Assembly (NCBI GenBank): GCA_022511505.1
Contig: JAFLTK010000062.1
Span: 1-5,857, forward strand
DNA length: 5,857 bases
Source of the DNA: Muribaculaceae bacterium
GTDB taxonomy: Bacteria > Bacteroidota > Bacteroidia > Bacteroidales > Muribaculaceae
Direction: 5' to 3'
Shown: positions 1-5,722 of the stretch, piece after piece
Layout: every line of letters begins with the position of its first letter
Position numbering within the stretch: position 1 is the first letter of the stretch
The notes under the pieces: model-generated
What the model saw: the letters and a program-made list of their open reading frames with translations, nothing else
Database searches by the model: none
What the model was told of the DNA's origin: nothing
Program-made: the position numbers and the translations under genes

Positions 1-1
1 T

Positions 2-742
2 CATAGACCGACAACCTCGGTTGAAAAAGATTCACCTTTACCCGGAGACGTCTCTGCAACTTCTCAGGTTATAGATGGGGAAAATGGTACTCCCTATTCC
101 AAGGCCGAGGGGATTTTACACCCCGAAGTCTTTATCGTTGTATTTTCTAACGGCACAAAACGGGAAAAAGATTATTTTGATGGGTTACGCAAAAATTGCC
201 CAAATTTGAAACTTGAATTTTATGCAAATCCAATTAGCCCCGAAGATTTAATAGTTGATGTTTTGGATAAAAAGCGAGCTTATGAAAATACAGGTAGTAA
301 AGATAGGCCGGATGCATTCTATACAGTTACCGATGTAGATCATTTTTATAATGATATTATCAGAAGCAAAACTCGTTATAAGAAGGAAGATATAAGGTTA
401 ATAATCAGCAACCCATGTTTTGAAGTTTGGCTTTATTATTCAAAACGTGATGATAAATTTGACGGATTTGAGATACCTGATGATTATCTAAAAATAAGTC
501 AAGAAGTAAAAACCTTTCTTCCATCAAAAATACCGGGAGGTTGCAATCCAAAGAAAGCATATCTGGATTTAGAACAAAACATTATCAATGCAAAGAAAAA
601 TTATATTGAAGACAAGAATGAAATTCCCTCATTGTTTGCAACAAATATGTTTTTATTAGCCGAAGATGTCTTGTCATATATAAAGGAGGACCTTTCAAAA
701 GCGATTGAAAAGCAAGAATCAATAAGAAATAGATTCAGATAG
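2..742 (+). CDS. RloB-family protein (putative Toprim-like defence component), 5' end cut by window
   Basis: The frame is open from the window edge to the TAG at 740-742, giving 246 visible codons with no in-frame ATG; a TTG at codon 69 lies inside the conserved domain, so the start is left of the window. Codons 1-40 look like a polar, Pro/Ser/Gly-rich linker. The RloB-type core then runs: hydrophobic strand VFIVV with S-N-G-T-K-R-E-K-D-Y-F (codons 43-59), D-V-D-H (111-114) and the hallmark S-N-P-C-F-E-V-W (136-143). RloB proteins are usually about 200-220 residues, are encoded beside the AAA ATPase RloA in restriction-linked and abortive-infection (AbiL-like) loci, and are thought to carry a Toprim-like metal site. 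Here the Glu of the usual E-G motif reads as Asn50, while the DxD pair remains. The gene is far more AT-rich than its neighbours (17 G/C in bases 541-600), suggesting horizontal acquisition. Family call fairly sure; biochemical activity unknown. Confidence 0.75.
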   Translation, partial: HRPTTSVEKDSPLPGDVSATSQVIDGENGTPYSKAEGILHPEVFIVVFSNGTKREKDYFDGLRKNCPNLKLEFYANPISPEDLIVDVLDKKRAYENTGSKDRPDAFYTVTDVDHFYNDIIRSKTRYKKEDIRLIISNPCFEVWLYYSKRDDKFDGFEIPDDYLKISQEVKTFLPSKIPGGCNPKKAYLDLEQNIINAKKNYIEDKNEIPSLFATNMFLLAEDVLSYIKEDLSKAIEKQESIRNRFR

Positions 743-744
743 AT

Positions 745-766
745 AATAACTTATCTTTAAGTTATT
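745..766 (+). terminator. AT-rich hairpin after the RloB-like gene
   Basis: Perfect 9-base inverted arms (AATAACTTA at 745-753 and TAAGTTATT at 758-766) enclose a 4-base loop, starting 3 bases after the stop codon. The stem is AT-rich and only a short T run (765-767) follows, so it would be a weak intrinsic terminator. The position argues for a terminator more than the strength does. Confidence 0.45.
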
Positions 767-775
767 TGCTCGGGG

Positions 776-850
776 TTAGCTGACGATGAATTTTTCCGAA
801 AGGGCGTCCGGTGGTGGCGGCGATATCTGCCGCGGCTGAGAGCGCATGAT
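776..850 (-). pseudogene. Relic of a T9SS-type sorting-domain C-terminus
   Basis: Read on the minus strand, the last codons before a TAA at 776-778 encode S-E-K-F-I-V-S. The two other frames, just upstream, give I-A-A-T-T-G-R-P and, before that, L-S-R-G-R-Y. Joined with two small indels these resemble the usual end of a Bacteroidetes secretion tail (L-x-x-G-x-Y-I-A-T, then K-F-I-V-R/S). The final 19 bases on the plus strand (776-794) match 5723-5741, the end of the sorting-tail gene at the other side of the window, except at one position. No intact reading frame covers the relic and nothing recognisable lies further upstream on that strand. It is probably the leftover 3' end of a lost secreted-protein gene beside the AT-rich segment. 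The similarity is short, so the call is tentative. Confidence 0.35.
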
Positions 851-852
851 GT

Positions 853-870
853 CGCTATTTGCGCTATTTG
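853..870. repeat. Two tandem copies of CGCTATTTG
   Basis: The 9-base unit occurs at 853-861 and again at 862-870 without spacing. The same 9-mer occurs on the minus strand at 5578-5586, where its TTTG forms the -33 element of the dnaX promoter. Here no TAnnTTTG box lies at promoter distance downstream, so no function is assigned. Confidence 0.4.
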
Positions 871-924
871 GGGGGCGGGGTGCAGTTTTTGGGCATTTTA
901 GGATGCTGATAATTGAAATTTTAT

Positions 925-932
925 TACCTTTG
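925..932 (+). promoter_or_regulatory. Bacteroidetes-type -7 box upstream of the Alg14-like gene
   Basis: TACCTTTG matches the TAnnTTTG consensus of the Bacteroidetes primary sigma factor and ends 23 bases before the ATG at 956. No TTTG lies 19-21 bases upstream; the closest T-rich stretch (896-900, TTTTA) is 24 bases away. It is therefore a plausible but imperfect promoter for the two-gene Alg14/Alg13-like unit, with a leader of about 15-20 bases. Confidence 0.45.
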
Positions 933-955
933 CAGTCACATCTTTTTAATCGATT

Positions 956-1429
956 ATGCAACACGACAATTTGACATCCCGACAGCCCGTCTTTGCCGTT
1001 GCCTCCTTCGGGGGGCATTGGATTCAATTGTTGCGCATAACTCGCGGTTTGGCCGATAGTTGTGAGATAACCTATTCGTCGACCAATCCAAAATGTGCCT
1101 CGATGGTCGATGGCGCCGACTTCGTCCTGACGACCGATTTCTCGCGCTGGAACGCCCTCAAGATTTTCCCGTCGTTTTTCAAATTTCTGCGCTATTTCAG
1201 CAAAAACAAGCCGCGAGCGGTCATCACCACCGGCGCGGCTCCCGGCCTGACGGCAATCATGGCGGCGCGACTTTTAGGCATTAAAACCGTCTGGGTCGAC
1301 TCTATCGCCAACGCCGAGCGACTATCGTTCAGCGGACGCGTTGCCCGACGCATTGCCTCCCGCGCCTATACCCAGTGGCCCGACCTGGCCGACCGTTACA
1401 CCATCTATGCCGGCAACGTCCTTAAATAG
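956..1429 (+). CDS. Alg14/PssD-like glycosyltransferase subunit
   Basis: A 157-residue protein of the Alg14 family (PssD, CpsF, EpsE-like names in bacteria). In this family the protein is the N-terminal, membrane-associated half of a split GT-B enzyme and recruits the catalytic Alg13-like half to a lipid-linked acceptor. Visible signatures are S-F-G-G-H-W near the N-terminus (17-22), V-I-T-T-G-A-A-P-G (89-97) followed by a hydrophobic helix, V-W-V-D-S (112-116), S-F-S-G-R (124-128) and Q-W-P-D-L-A (140-145), in the expected order and at the usual length. No N-terminal membrane anchor is seen, so association is probably through the hydrophobic stretch or the partner. The ATG leaves only about 11 residues before the first strand and is preceded by no Shine-Dalgarno sequence, which is common in Bacteroidetes. 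The partner gene begins 35 bases downstream. The sugar and acceptor cannot be read from sequence. Confidence 0.85.
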   Translation: MQHDNLTSRQPVFAVASFGGHWIQLLRITRGLADSCEITYSSTNPKCASMVDGADFVLTTDFSRWNALKIFPSFFKFLRYFSKNKPRAVITTGAAPGLTAIMAARLLGIKTVWVDSIANAERLSFSGRVARRIASRAYTQWPDLADRYTIYAGNVLK

Positions 1430-1464
1430 TCTAATTCCATAACCCTCCTTTCGCTCAGCATGCT

Positions 1465-1938
1465 ATGATTTTTGTCACCGTTGGAACCCAAGCCCCGTTT
1501 GACAGGTTAATTGAGGCAATCGACTCAATCGCCCCCTCGATTAACGAGAAAATTATCGCTCAAGCGTTGAAAGGGAAATATGTTCCGCGCCACGTTGAGG
1601 TTGTCGACTTTGTGGCTCCCGATGTGTTTGCCGACTATTTTGACAACGCCTCGGTTGTCGTTGCCCACGCCGGGATGGGCACCATCATTTCGGCACTGAC
1701 AACCGCCAAGCCGCTGATAATCTTCCCGCGCAAAGCCTCGCTTGGCGAGCACCGCAACGAGCATCAAGCCGCCACTGCCCGGCGCCTCGGCGAGTTGCGC
1801 CTGGTCAATGTCGCTACCACGGCTGCCGACCTTTCCACCTTCCTTCAGAACCGCGATAGCCTCATCATCCCCGACCGCATCGGCTCCCAGGCCTCCCCCA
1901 CCCTCGTCGACTCAATCACCACCTTCATCGCCGAATAA
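1465..1938 (+). CDS. Alg13/PssE-like glycosyltransferase catalytic subunit (GT28 C-terminal type)
   Basis: A 157-residue protein matching the C-terminal donor-binding half of GT28-type enzymes (Alg13, PssE, CpsG-like). It starts with the strand-loop M-I-F-V-T-V-G-T-Q (1-9), carries the nucleotide-sugar loop A-H-A-G-M-G-T (67-73), then K-P-L-I-I-F-P-R (82-89) and E-H-R-N-E-H-Q (95-101), the family's conserved donor-site order. It should bind a UDP-sugar and act only as a complex with the Alg14-like protein encoded directly upstream, adding one sugar to an undecaprenyl-linked intermediate on the cytoplasmic face. Known relatives transfer GlcNAc, galactose or glucuronate; the donor here is unknown. 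The ATG at 1465 places the first strand at residue 2, so no earlier start is plausible. No convincing hairpin follows the stop. Confidence 0.87.
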   Translation: MIFVTVGTQAPFDRLIEAIDSIAPSINEKIIAQALKGKYVPRHVEVVDFVAPDVFADYFDNASVVVAHAGMGTIISALTTAKPLIIFPRKASLGEHRNEHQAATARRLGELRLVNVATTAADLSTFLQNRDSLIIPDRIGSQASPTLVDSITTFIAE

Positions 1939-1976
1939 GAGCCGGTTTGTCAAAAAATCACCAACGTCCCGGTGGA

Positions 1977-2008
1977 TTTGGCGGAATGGGTGAATTTGAG
2001 TATATTTG
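1977..2008 (+). promoter_or_regulatory. Near-consensus Bacteroidetes promoter for the GT4 gene
   Basis: TTTG at 1977-1980, exactly 20 bases, then TATATTTG at 2001-2008 fit the -33 TTTG and -7 TAnnTTTG consensus with ideal spacing. Transcription should start near 2012-2016, giving a leader of roughly 30 bases before the ATG at 2043. This makes the GT4 gene independently transcribed from the Alg14/Alg13-like pair. Confidence 0.75.
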
Positions 2009-2042
2009 CGACGGTAGACCTTAAACTATAGTTGAATACCTG

Positions 2043-3149
2043 ATGAAAAAGTCGATTCTGTTTTTTATATTTGACATGGGCAACGGTGGCGCCGAGAAGG
2101 TTCTGACGAGTTTGGTTACGTTCTTGGACCCGGAAAAGTATGATATTACGGTTCAAACGCTGTTTGATTATGGCGTTAACCGAAAGTTCTTGCCCAAGCA
2201 TGTCAAATATCGGACTTTTTTTCATCATCGCCGCTTTCCTGCAGTCACCTACGTGCTGAGAATGTTCTCGCCCGAGTTTCTGTTTAAAACGATAATAAGG
2301 CGCAAGTATGACGTGATGATTGCCTATCTGGAGAATATCACCACGAGAATAATGAGCGGTTGCCCGCGCGAGGGAGTGCGTAAAATCGCGTGGGTTCACA
2401 ATCAGCGGATTAATCCTATTCCCTATCGCAGCGATGAGGAGCAGCGACGCGCCTACGAGTCGTTTGACAAGGTCGTGTTTGTTTCTGAATATGCCCGGCA
2501 AGCGTTTAAAAAGAATTTCCCAACTTATAATATCGACACGGCGGTTGTCTATAACACGCTTGATATTGACATGATTAAAAGGCTTGCCAATGAGGAAATT
2601 GACATTAAACTTGACAAGAATATCATCAATCTTTTCTCGGTTGGTCGATTGATTGAAAACAAGGGCTACGTGCGCCTGATGGACATTCTTGGCCGACTTA
2701 AGAATGATGGAGTCGACGGGTGGCATTTCTACTTGCTTGGCGAAGGTGTTCAGCGACCTGAGATTGAAGCCAAAATCAATCAGTATGGGTTGGAAAACAA
2801 CGTTACGCTGCTCGGTTTTGAGGTCAATCCCCATAAGTATGTATCGCGGATGGACCTGTTTGTGTGCTCGTCGCTGGTCGAGGGCTACAGCACGGCGGTG
2901 ACAGAGTCGGTAATACATGGAGTGCCGGTGCTGACGACCGAGTGCTCGGGCATGAGCGAGATTTTTGGCGAATCGGGCTGTGGTATTATTGTCGACAATA
3001 ATACCGAGGCGCTGTATGATGCCCTAAAGAAATTGCTTCTCGCGCCCCGCAAGATTCAGGAGATGAGACAAAATGCCATTAATCGCTCAGGCTTCTTCTC
3101 GCGAGAGGCTACGCTGAAACAGTTTGAACAAGTAGTTGAGGGTGAGTAA
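2043..3149 (+). CDS. GT4-family retaining glycosyltransferase (GT-B fold)
   Basis: A 368-residue two-Rossmann-domain glycosyltransferase of normal family length. The N-terminal acceptor domain opens with the G-N-G-G-A-E loop (13-18) and has I-A-W-V-H-N (115-120) and V-F-V-S-E-Y (145-150). The C-terminal donor domain starts about residue 191 and shows F-S-V-G-R-L-I-E-N-K-G (198-208), L-L-G-E-G (231-235), L-L-G-F (256-259) and the E-x7-E pair E280/E288 within V-E-G-Y-S-T-A-V-T-E-S, which contacts the nucleotide-sugar. It should transfer a sugar with retention of configuration to a growing lipid-linked glycan in the cytoplasm; donor and acceptor cannot be told. No membrane segment or signal peptide is seen. 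The ATG fits because the first strand starts at residue 4. The 3' end meets the convergent lipoprotein gene after only 7 bases. Probably part of a surface-polysaccharide set with the two preceding genes. Confidence 0.88.
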   Translation: MKKSILFFIFDMGNGGAEKVLTSLVTFLDPEKYDITVQTLFDYGVNRKFLPKHVKYRTFFHHRRFPAVTYVLRMFSPEFLFKTIIRRKYDVMIAYLENITTRIMSGCPREGVRKIAWVHNQRINPIPYRSDEEQRRAYESFDKVVFVSEYARQAFKKNFPTYNIDTAVVYNTLDIDMIKRLANEEIDIKLDKNIINLFSVGRLIENKGYVRLMDILGRLKNDGVDGWHFYLLGEGVQRPEIEAKINQYGLENNVTLLGFEVNPHKYVSRMDLFVCSSLVEGYSTAVTESVIHGVPVLTTECSGMSEIFGESGCGIIVDNNTEALYDALKKLLLAPRKIQEMRQNAINRSGFFSREATLKQFEQVVEGE

Positions 3150-3156
3150 GTAGATG

Positions 3157-3657
3157 TTAGATGGCGGTGTCGGGGGTTATTTCAAAGCCGTTGGTGTCGG
3201 GAATGGCCTTAATCATCGTTCCGTCGGTGTTGTAGAACAGCAGCATGTCGGGCTGGCCGGGGTTCTCGACGTCAAAGACATAGAATTGGCGGTCGGGCTT
3301 TTCATAGAAATCAATATCGTCGATTGACCACGTTCCGTAGTCGCCCGAGGCAAAAGCGTCGGCCACTATTCCGGAGACACTCAGCAGGTTGCGGCCCATC
3401 TCGGTGCGGCTCATCATCCACCGGATGTCGCCGTTATACCACGCTTCCATCTCGTTGTGGTCTACATAGAAGTCGGCCACGTGATAGATTCCTTCGATAT
3501 CCCACTCGATATTAGTTGCCGTCGGGTAGCGTTGTTGCAAGGCGAGGGTGTAGTTGGTGTATTCCCGGTCGAGGGCGTTGTTGTCTTTGTCGTCACATGC
3601 CGTCAAGGCGGCCATTGTTGTTGCAACGATGGCTATAAGTAAAAATCCGGTCTTCAT
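3157..3657 (-). CDS. PepSY-like (DUF2874 type) surface lipoprotein
   Basis: A 166-residue lipoprotein from the ATG at 3655-3657. A lysine and hydrophobic signal segment (residues 2-19) end in the lipobox L-T-A-C, with Cys21 as the predicted lipidated residue. Cys21 is followed by D-D-K-D, an acidic stretch like the Bacteroidetes lipoprotein export signal, so the mature protein is probably outside the outer membrane. Two PepSY-like repeats follow: about 38-88 (Q-R-Y-P-T-A-T-N-I-E-W, then Y-H-V-A-D-F and W-Y-N-G-D-I-R-W) and about 96-154 (I-D-D-I-D-F-Y-E-K-P, Y-V-F-D-V, L-L-F-Y-N-T-D-G). This matches the Bacteroidetes family named putative beta-lactamase-inhibitor-like; its real function is not established. 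An in-frame GTG at 3684 would put nine extra residues before the signal peptide and is less likely. It lies 45 bases after dnaX on the same strand with no clear promoter, so co-transcription is plausible. Confidence 0.78.
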   Translation of the reverse strand: MKTGFLLIAIVATTMAALTACDDKDNNALDREYTNYTLALQQRYPTATNIEWDIEGIYHVADFYVDHNEMEAWYNGDIRWMMSRTEMGRNLLSVSGIVADAFASGDYGTWSIDDIDFYEKPDRQFYVFDVENPGQPDMLLFYNTDGTMIKAIPDTNGFEITPDTAI

Positions 3658-3702
3658 ATTTGTTAGCGTTTTCTTAACCAACACTTTCTGAAGGGGAATT
3701 GT

Positions 3703-5520
3703 TCAAAGTTTGAGATTGAGGGTGGAGATGATGCCGGCGAGGGCCGGGCGCTTTTGCTTCATGTAGTCGAGCAGTTTGTGCTCGTTCCAGGTGTGGGGCG
3801 CGCTTTCGCCCTGGTTTATGTCGATGGTAAAGGTGATGTTGTCGTTAAGGAGCATGTCGTGGACCAGCGTCGTGATTGCGGGCAGATGCTGGAGCATGGT
3901 GTCGCGCTGCATGGCGTTCTCGACGGTGACGGTGAAGCGGTCGCCATCGGCCTGCACGGGCAGCGAGGCGCGCATGGTGTTGATGATGATATGCTGGGTG
4001 GGGTTCAACTCGGCGTAGCGGTGCCAGGCGGCGCGGAGGGCGTCGATGGTGTAAGGATTTTGGCGCCCGGTAGTTGCTTGGGGCGGCTCTGCGGCGGTTG
4101 CGGTTGCCACGGGTTGCGATGCCGCGGGGCCCGGGGCTTGTGGTGCCGGGGCCTGACCGTGGCTCTTTATGGAAATTGAATTCATGACGCCTGCCACTTT
4201 CTTGCCTGCCGCGGGCGCAGAGGCCGGTCGGGGGGCCGACGCCGGCGGAGTCATCGGGCGTGCTGCCGCAGTGGGCGCTTGCGGGGCGGCGGGGCGTGCT
4301 TGCGGTTGTTGAGCGGTAGTAGCGGGTTGGGCGGCCTGAACGGGGGGCGCCGGGGCTTGAGGAGCGTTGGCCGGCCGTTCGATGGGTTTTAACTGCCCCT
4401 CTCCGTGGCCGCTGTTACTGGGGGAGGGGCCGGCTGATTGGCATATCTTGGCGAGCGTCAACTCAACGAGAAATTGCTTGTTGGAGGCGACGCGATAGTT
4501 TAGGTCGGCGTCGTTCAGCAGGCAGAGCGCGCGGTAGAGGAAGTCGGGCGTGCACTTCTTGGCTGCGGCCGCCATGGCTTGTTTCATTTGGTCGTCGCCG
4601 TCAATGAGTTGCAGCGAGCGCGGGTCGTAGGCCACCATCAGGTCACGCATAAACGAGGCAAGACCGTTGATAAAGAAGTGGGAGTCAAAGCCCTTGTCGC
4701 GTATCTCCTTGTAAATCAGCCACGCGTCCATCGGGCGGTTGCCCAGAAACGTGTCGAGCAGTTGGTTGTAGTAGTTATAGTCGAGAACGTTGAGGTTCTC
4801 GATAGTGGCCTGATAGGTGATGTTGCCGCGGGTCGAGGCCGCCACCTGGTCAAAGATTGAGAGGGCGTCGCGCATGGCGCCGTCGGCCTTCTGGGCGATG
4901 ACGCGCAATGCGGCCGGGTCGGCTGTAAAGCCTTCGGTTTGAGCGACATATCCCAAATGCTCAATCATGTCGGCAGTGGTGATGCGGTTGAAGTCATAAA
5001 TCTGACAGCGCGACAGGATTGTTGGGAGGATTTTATGTTTCTCGGTTGTGGCGAGGATGAAGACAACGTAGGAAGGCGGCTCCTCGAGAGTCTTGAGGAA
5101 GGCATTGAACGCGGCCGAAGTCAGCATGTGGACCTCGTCGACGATAAACACTCGATAACGGCCGTCGGTCGGGGGAACCTGAGTCTGCTCGATGAGGTCT
5201 TTGATGTCGTCGACGCCATTGTTTGATGCGGCATCGAGTTCGATGATGTTCATCGAATTGCCGGCGTTGAACGAGCGGCATGAGTCGCACTCGTTGCATG
5301 CCTCGCCGTCGGGCGTCGGGTTAGAGCAGTTGATAGTCTTGGCAAAGATGCGGGCACACGAAGTCTTGCCGACCCCTCGCGAGCCGCAGAACAGGTAACT
5401 GTGGGCGAGTCGCCGACTGGCGATAGCGTTTTTGAGCGTCATGGTCAGCGCACGCTGGCCGACGACGCTGTCAAACGTCGACGGGCGATATTTTCGCGCC
5501 GATACCAGATAATGGTCCAT
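3703..5520 (-). CDS. dnaX: DNA polymerase III subunit gamma/tau
   Basis: A 605-residue clamp-loader ATPase that loads the sliding clamp and links polymerases at the replication fork. The N-terminal AAA+ domain has Y-R-P-S-T-F-D-S-V-V-G-Q (11-22), Walker A G-S-R-G-V-G-K-T (46-53), a zinc knuckle (C65, C75, C78, C81), Walker B D-E-V-H (128-131), sensor 1 region A-T-T-E (157-160), the S-R-C arginine finger (170-172) and sensor 2 G-A-M-R-D-A-L (214-220). The collar domain covers about 240-365. Residues about 382-486 are an Ala/Pro/Gln-rich linker interrupted by M-N-S-I-S-I-K-S (446-453), and 488-605 form the C-terminal tau-type domain. The start at 5520 is chosen because M-D-H-Y-L-V-S-A-R-K-Y-R-P is the family N-terminus and a strong Shine-Dalgarno lies 4 bases upstream; extending to 5580 would run through the promoter. 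No slippery A-rich heptamer for making a short gamma form is seen. Confidence 0.97.
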   Translation of the reverse strand: MDHYLVSARKYRPSTFDSVVGQRALTMTLKNAIASRRLAHSYLFCGSRGVGKTSCARIFAKTINCSNPTPDGEACNECDSCRSFNAGNSMNIIELDAASNNGVDDIKDLIEQTQVPPTDGRYRVFIVDEVHMLTSAAFNAFLKTLEEPPSYVVFILATTEKHKILPTILSRCQIYDFNRITTADMIEHLGYVAQTEGFTADPAALRVIAQKADGAMRDALSIFDQVAASTRGNITYQATIENLNVLDYNYYNQLLDTFLGNRPMDAWLIYKEIRDKGFDSHFFINGLASFMRDLMVAYDPRSLQLIDGDDQMKQAMAAAAKKCTPDFLYRALCLLNDADLNYRVASNKQFLVELTLAKICQSAGPSPSNSGHGEGQLKPIERPANAPQAPAPPVQAAQPATTAQQPQARPAAPQAPTAAARPMTPPASAPRPASAPAAGKKVAGVMNSISIKSHGQAPAPQAPGPAASQPVATATAAEPPQATTGRQNPYTIDALRAAWHRYAELNPTQHIIINTMRASLPVQADGDRFTVTVENAMQRDTMLQHLPAITTLVHDMLLNDNITFTIDINQGESAPHTWNEHKLLDYMKQKRPALAGIISTLNLKL

Positions 5521-5524
5521 ATTT

Positions 5525-5531
5525 CCTCCTT
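5525..5531 (-). promoter_or_regulatory. Ribosome-binding site that fixes the dnaX start
   Basis: AAGGAGG on the minus strand ends 4 bases before the ATG at 5520. It is the only textbook Shine-Dalgarno sequence before a gene in this window and decides the dnaX start against the in-frame extension up to 5580. Confidence 0.8.
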
Positions 5532-5549
5532 TGGATTCTAATTTATCGG

Positions 5550-5581
5550 CAAATTTAATCAAAATCGCGCTGAAATACAAA
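5550..5581 (-). promoter_or_regulatory. Near-consensus Bacteroidetes promoter of dnaX
   Basis: On the minus strand TTTG (5581-5578), 20 bases, then TAAATTTG (5557-5550) match the -33/-7 consensus with ideal spacing. Transcription should begin near 5543, leaving a leader of about 20-25 bases that contains the Shine-Dalgarno. The lipoprotein gene downstream of dnaX could share this promoter. Confidence 0.75.
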
Positions 5582-5660
5582 TAGCGATAGAGAATAATTA
5601 ATAGTGAATAAAGAGGAGATATTGGATATTCACCCGGGGACTAACCGCCGGGCGCGTCAA

Positions 5661-5698
5661 TACAACAACCGCGAGGCCCGGGCCTCGCGGTTGTTGTA
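5661..5698 (-). terminator. Perfect 38-base palindrome, probable terminator of the upstream secreted-protein gene
   Basis: Every base from 5661 to 5679 pairs with 5680 to 5698, giving 19-base arms with no spacer, GC-rich in the centre and rich in A/C outside. It lies 24 bases beyond the stop codon (5723-5725) of the gene read into the window from the right, and upstream of the dnaX promoter, where a terminator is expected. The T content is in the outer arm (GGTTGTTGTATTG on the minus strand) and no separate long T tract follows. The hairpin would form on either strand. Confidence 0.65.
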
Positions 5699-5722
5699 GG
5701 TATAGTGTGATGGTTGATGCTG

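Noticed and set aside
206..742. A TTG at 206 as start of the RloB-like gene
   Set aside because: The frame is open upstream to the window edge and the conserved strand and Y-F motif (codons 43-59) precede the TTG, so starting there would remove half of the first motif.
776..1027. 83-codon minus-strand frame as an intact gene
   Set aside because: It overlaps the start of the Alg14-like gene and its promoter and shows no coherent domain. Only its last residues resemble a known tail, which is better explained as a relic.
1950..2918. 322-codon open frame on the minus strand
   Set aside because: It lies antisense to the GT4 gene, whose motifs are all in order. The antisense product is rich in His/Arg/Asn, shows no family motif and has no promoter.
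3658..3684. GTG at 3684 as start of the lipoprotein
   Set aside because: It would add nine residues ahead of a signal peptide that is well formed from the ATG at 3657, and no better ribosome-binding site supports it.
3754..4179. 141-codon plus-strand frame opposite dnaX
   Set aside because: It is a shadow of the GC-rich dnaX 3' region, with low-complexity Gly/Val composition and no signals.
4180..4215. Possible slippery site in dnaX for a short gamma form (around G-K-K-V)
   Set aside because: The bases here read GGC AAG AAA GTG in frame, which is not a X-XXY-YYZ or A-AAA-AAG heptamer, and no downstream stem-loop is obvious.
5604..5699. 31-codon plus-strand frame starting with GTG, preceding TAG at 5697
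   Set aside because: Half of it is the palindrome, there is no ATG or convincing ribosome-binding site, and its Arg-rich product matches nothing I recognise.
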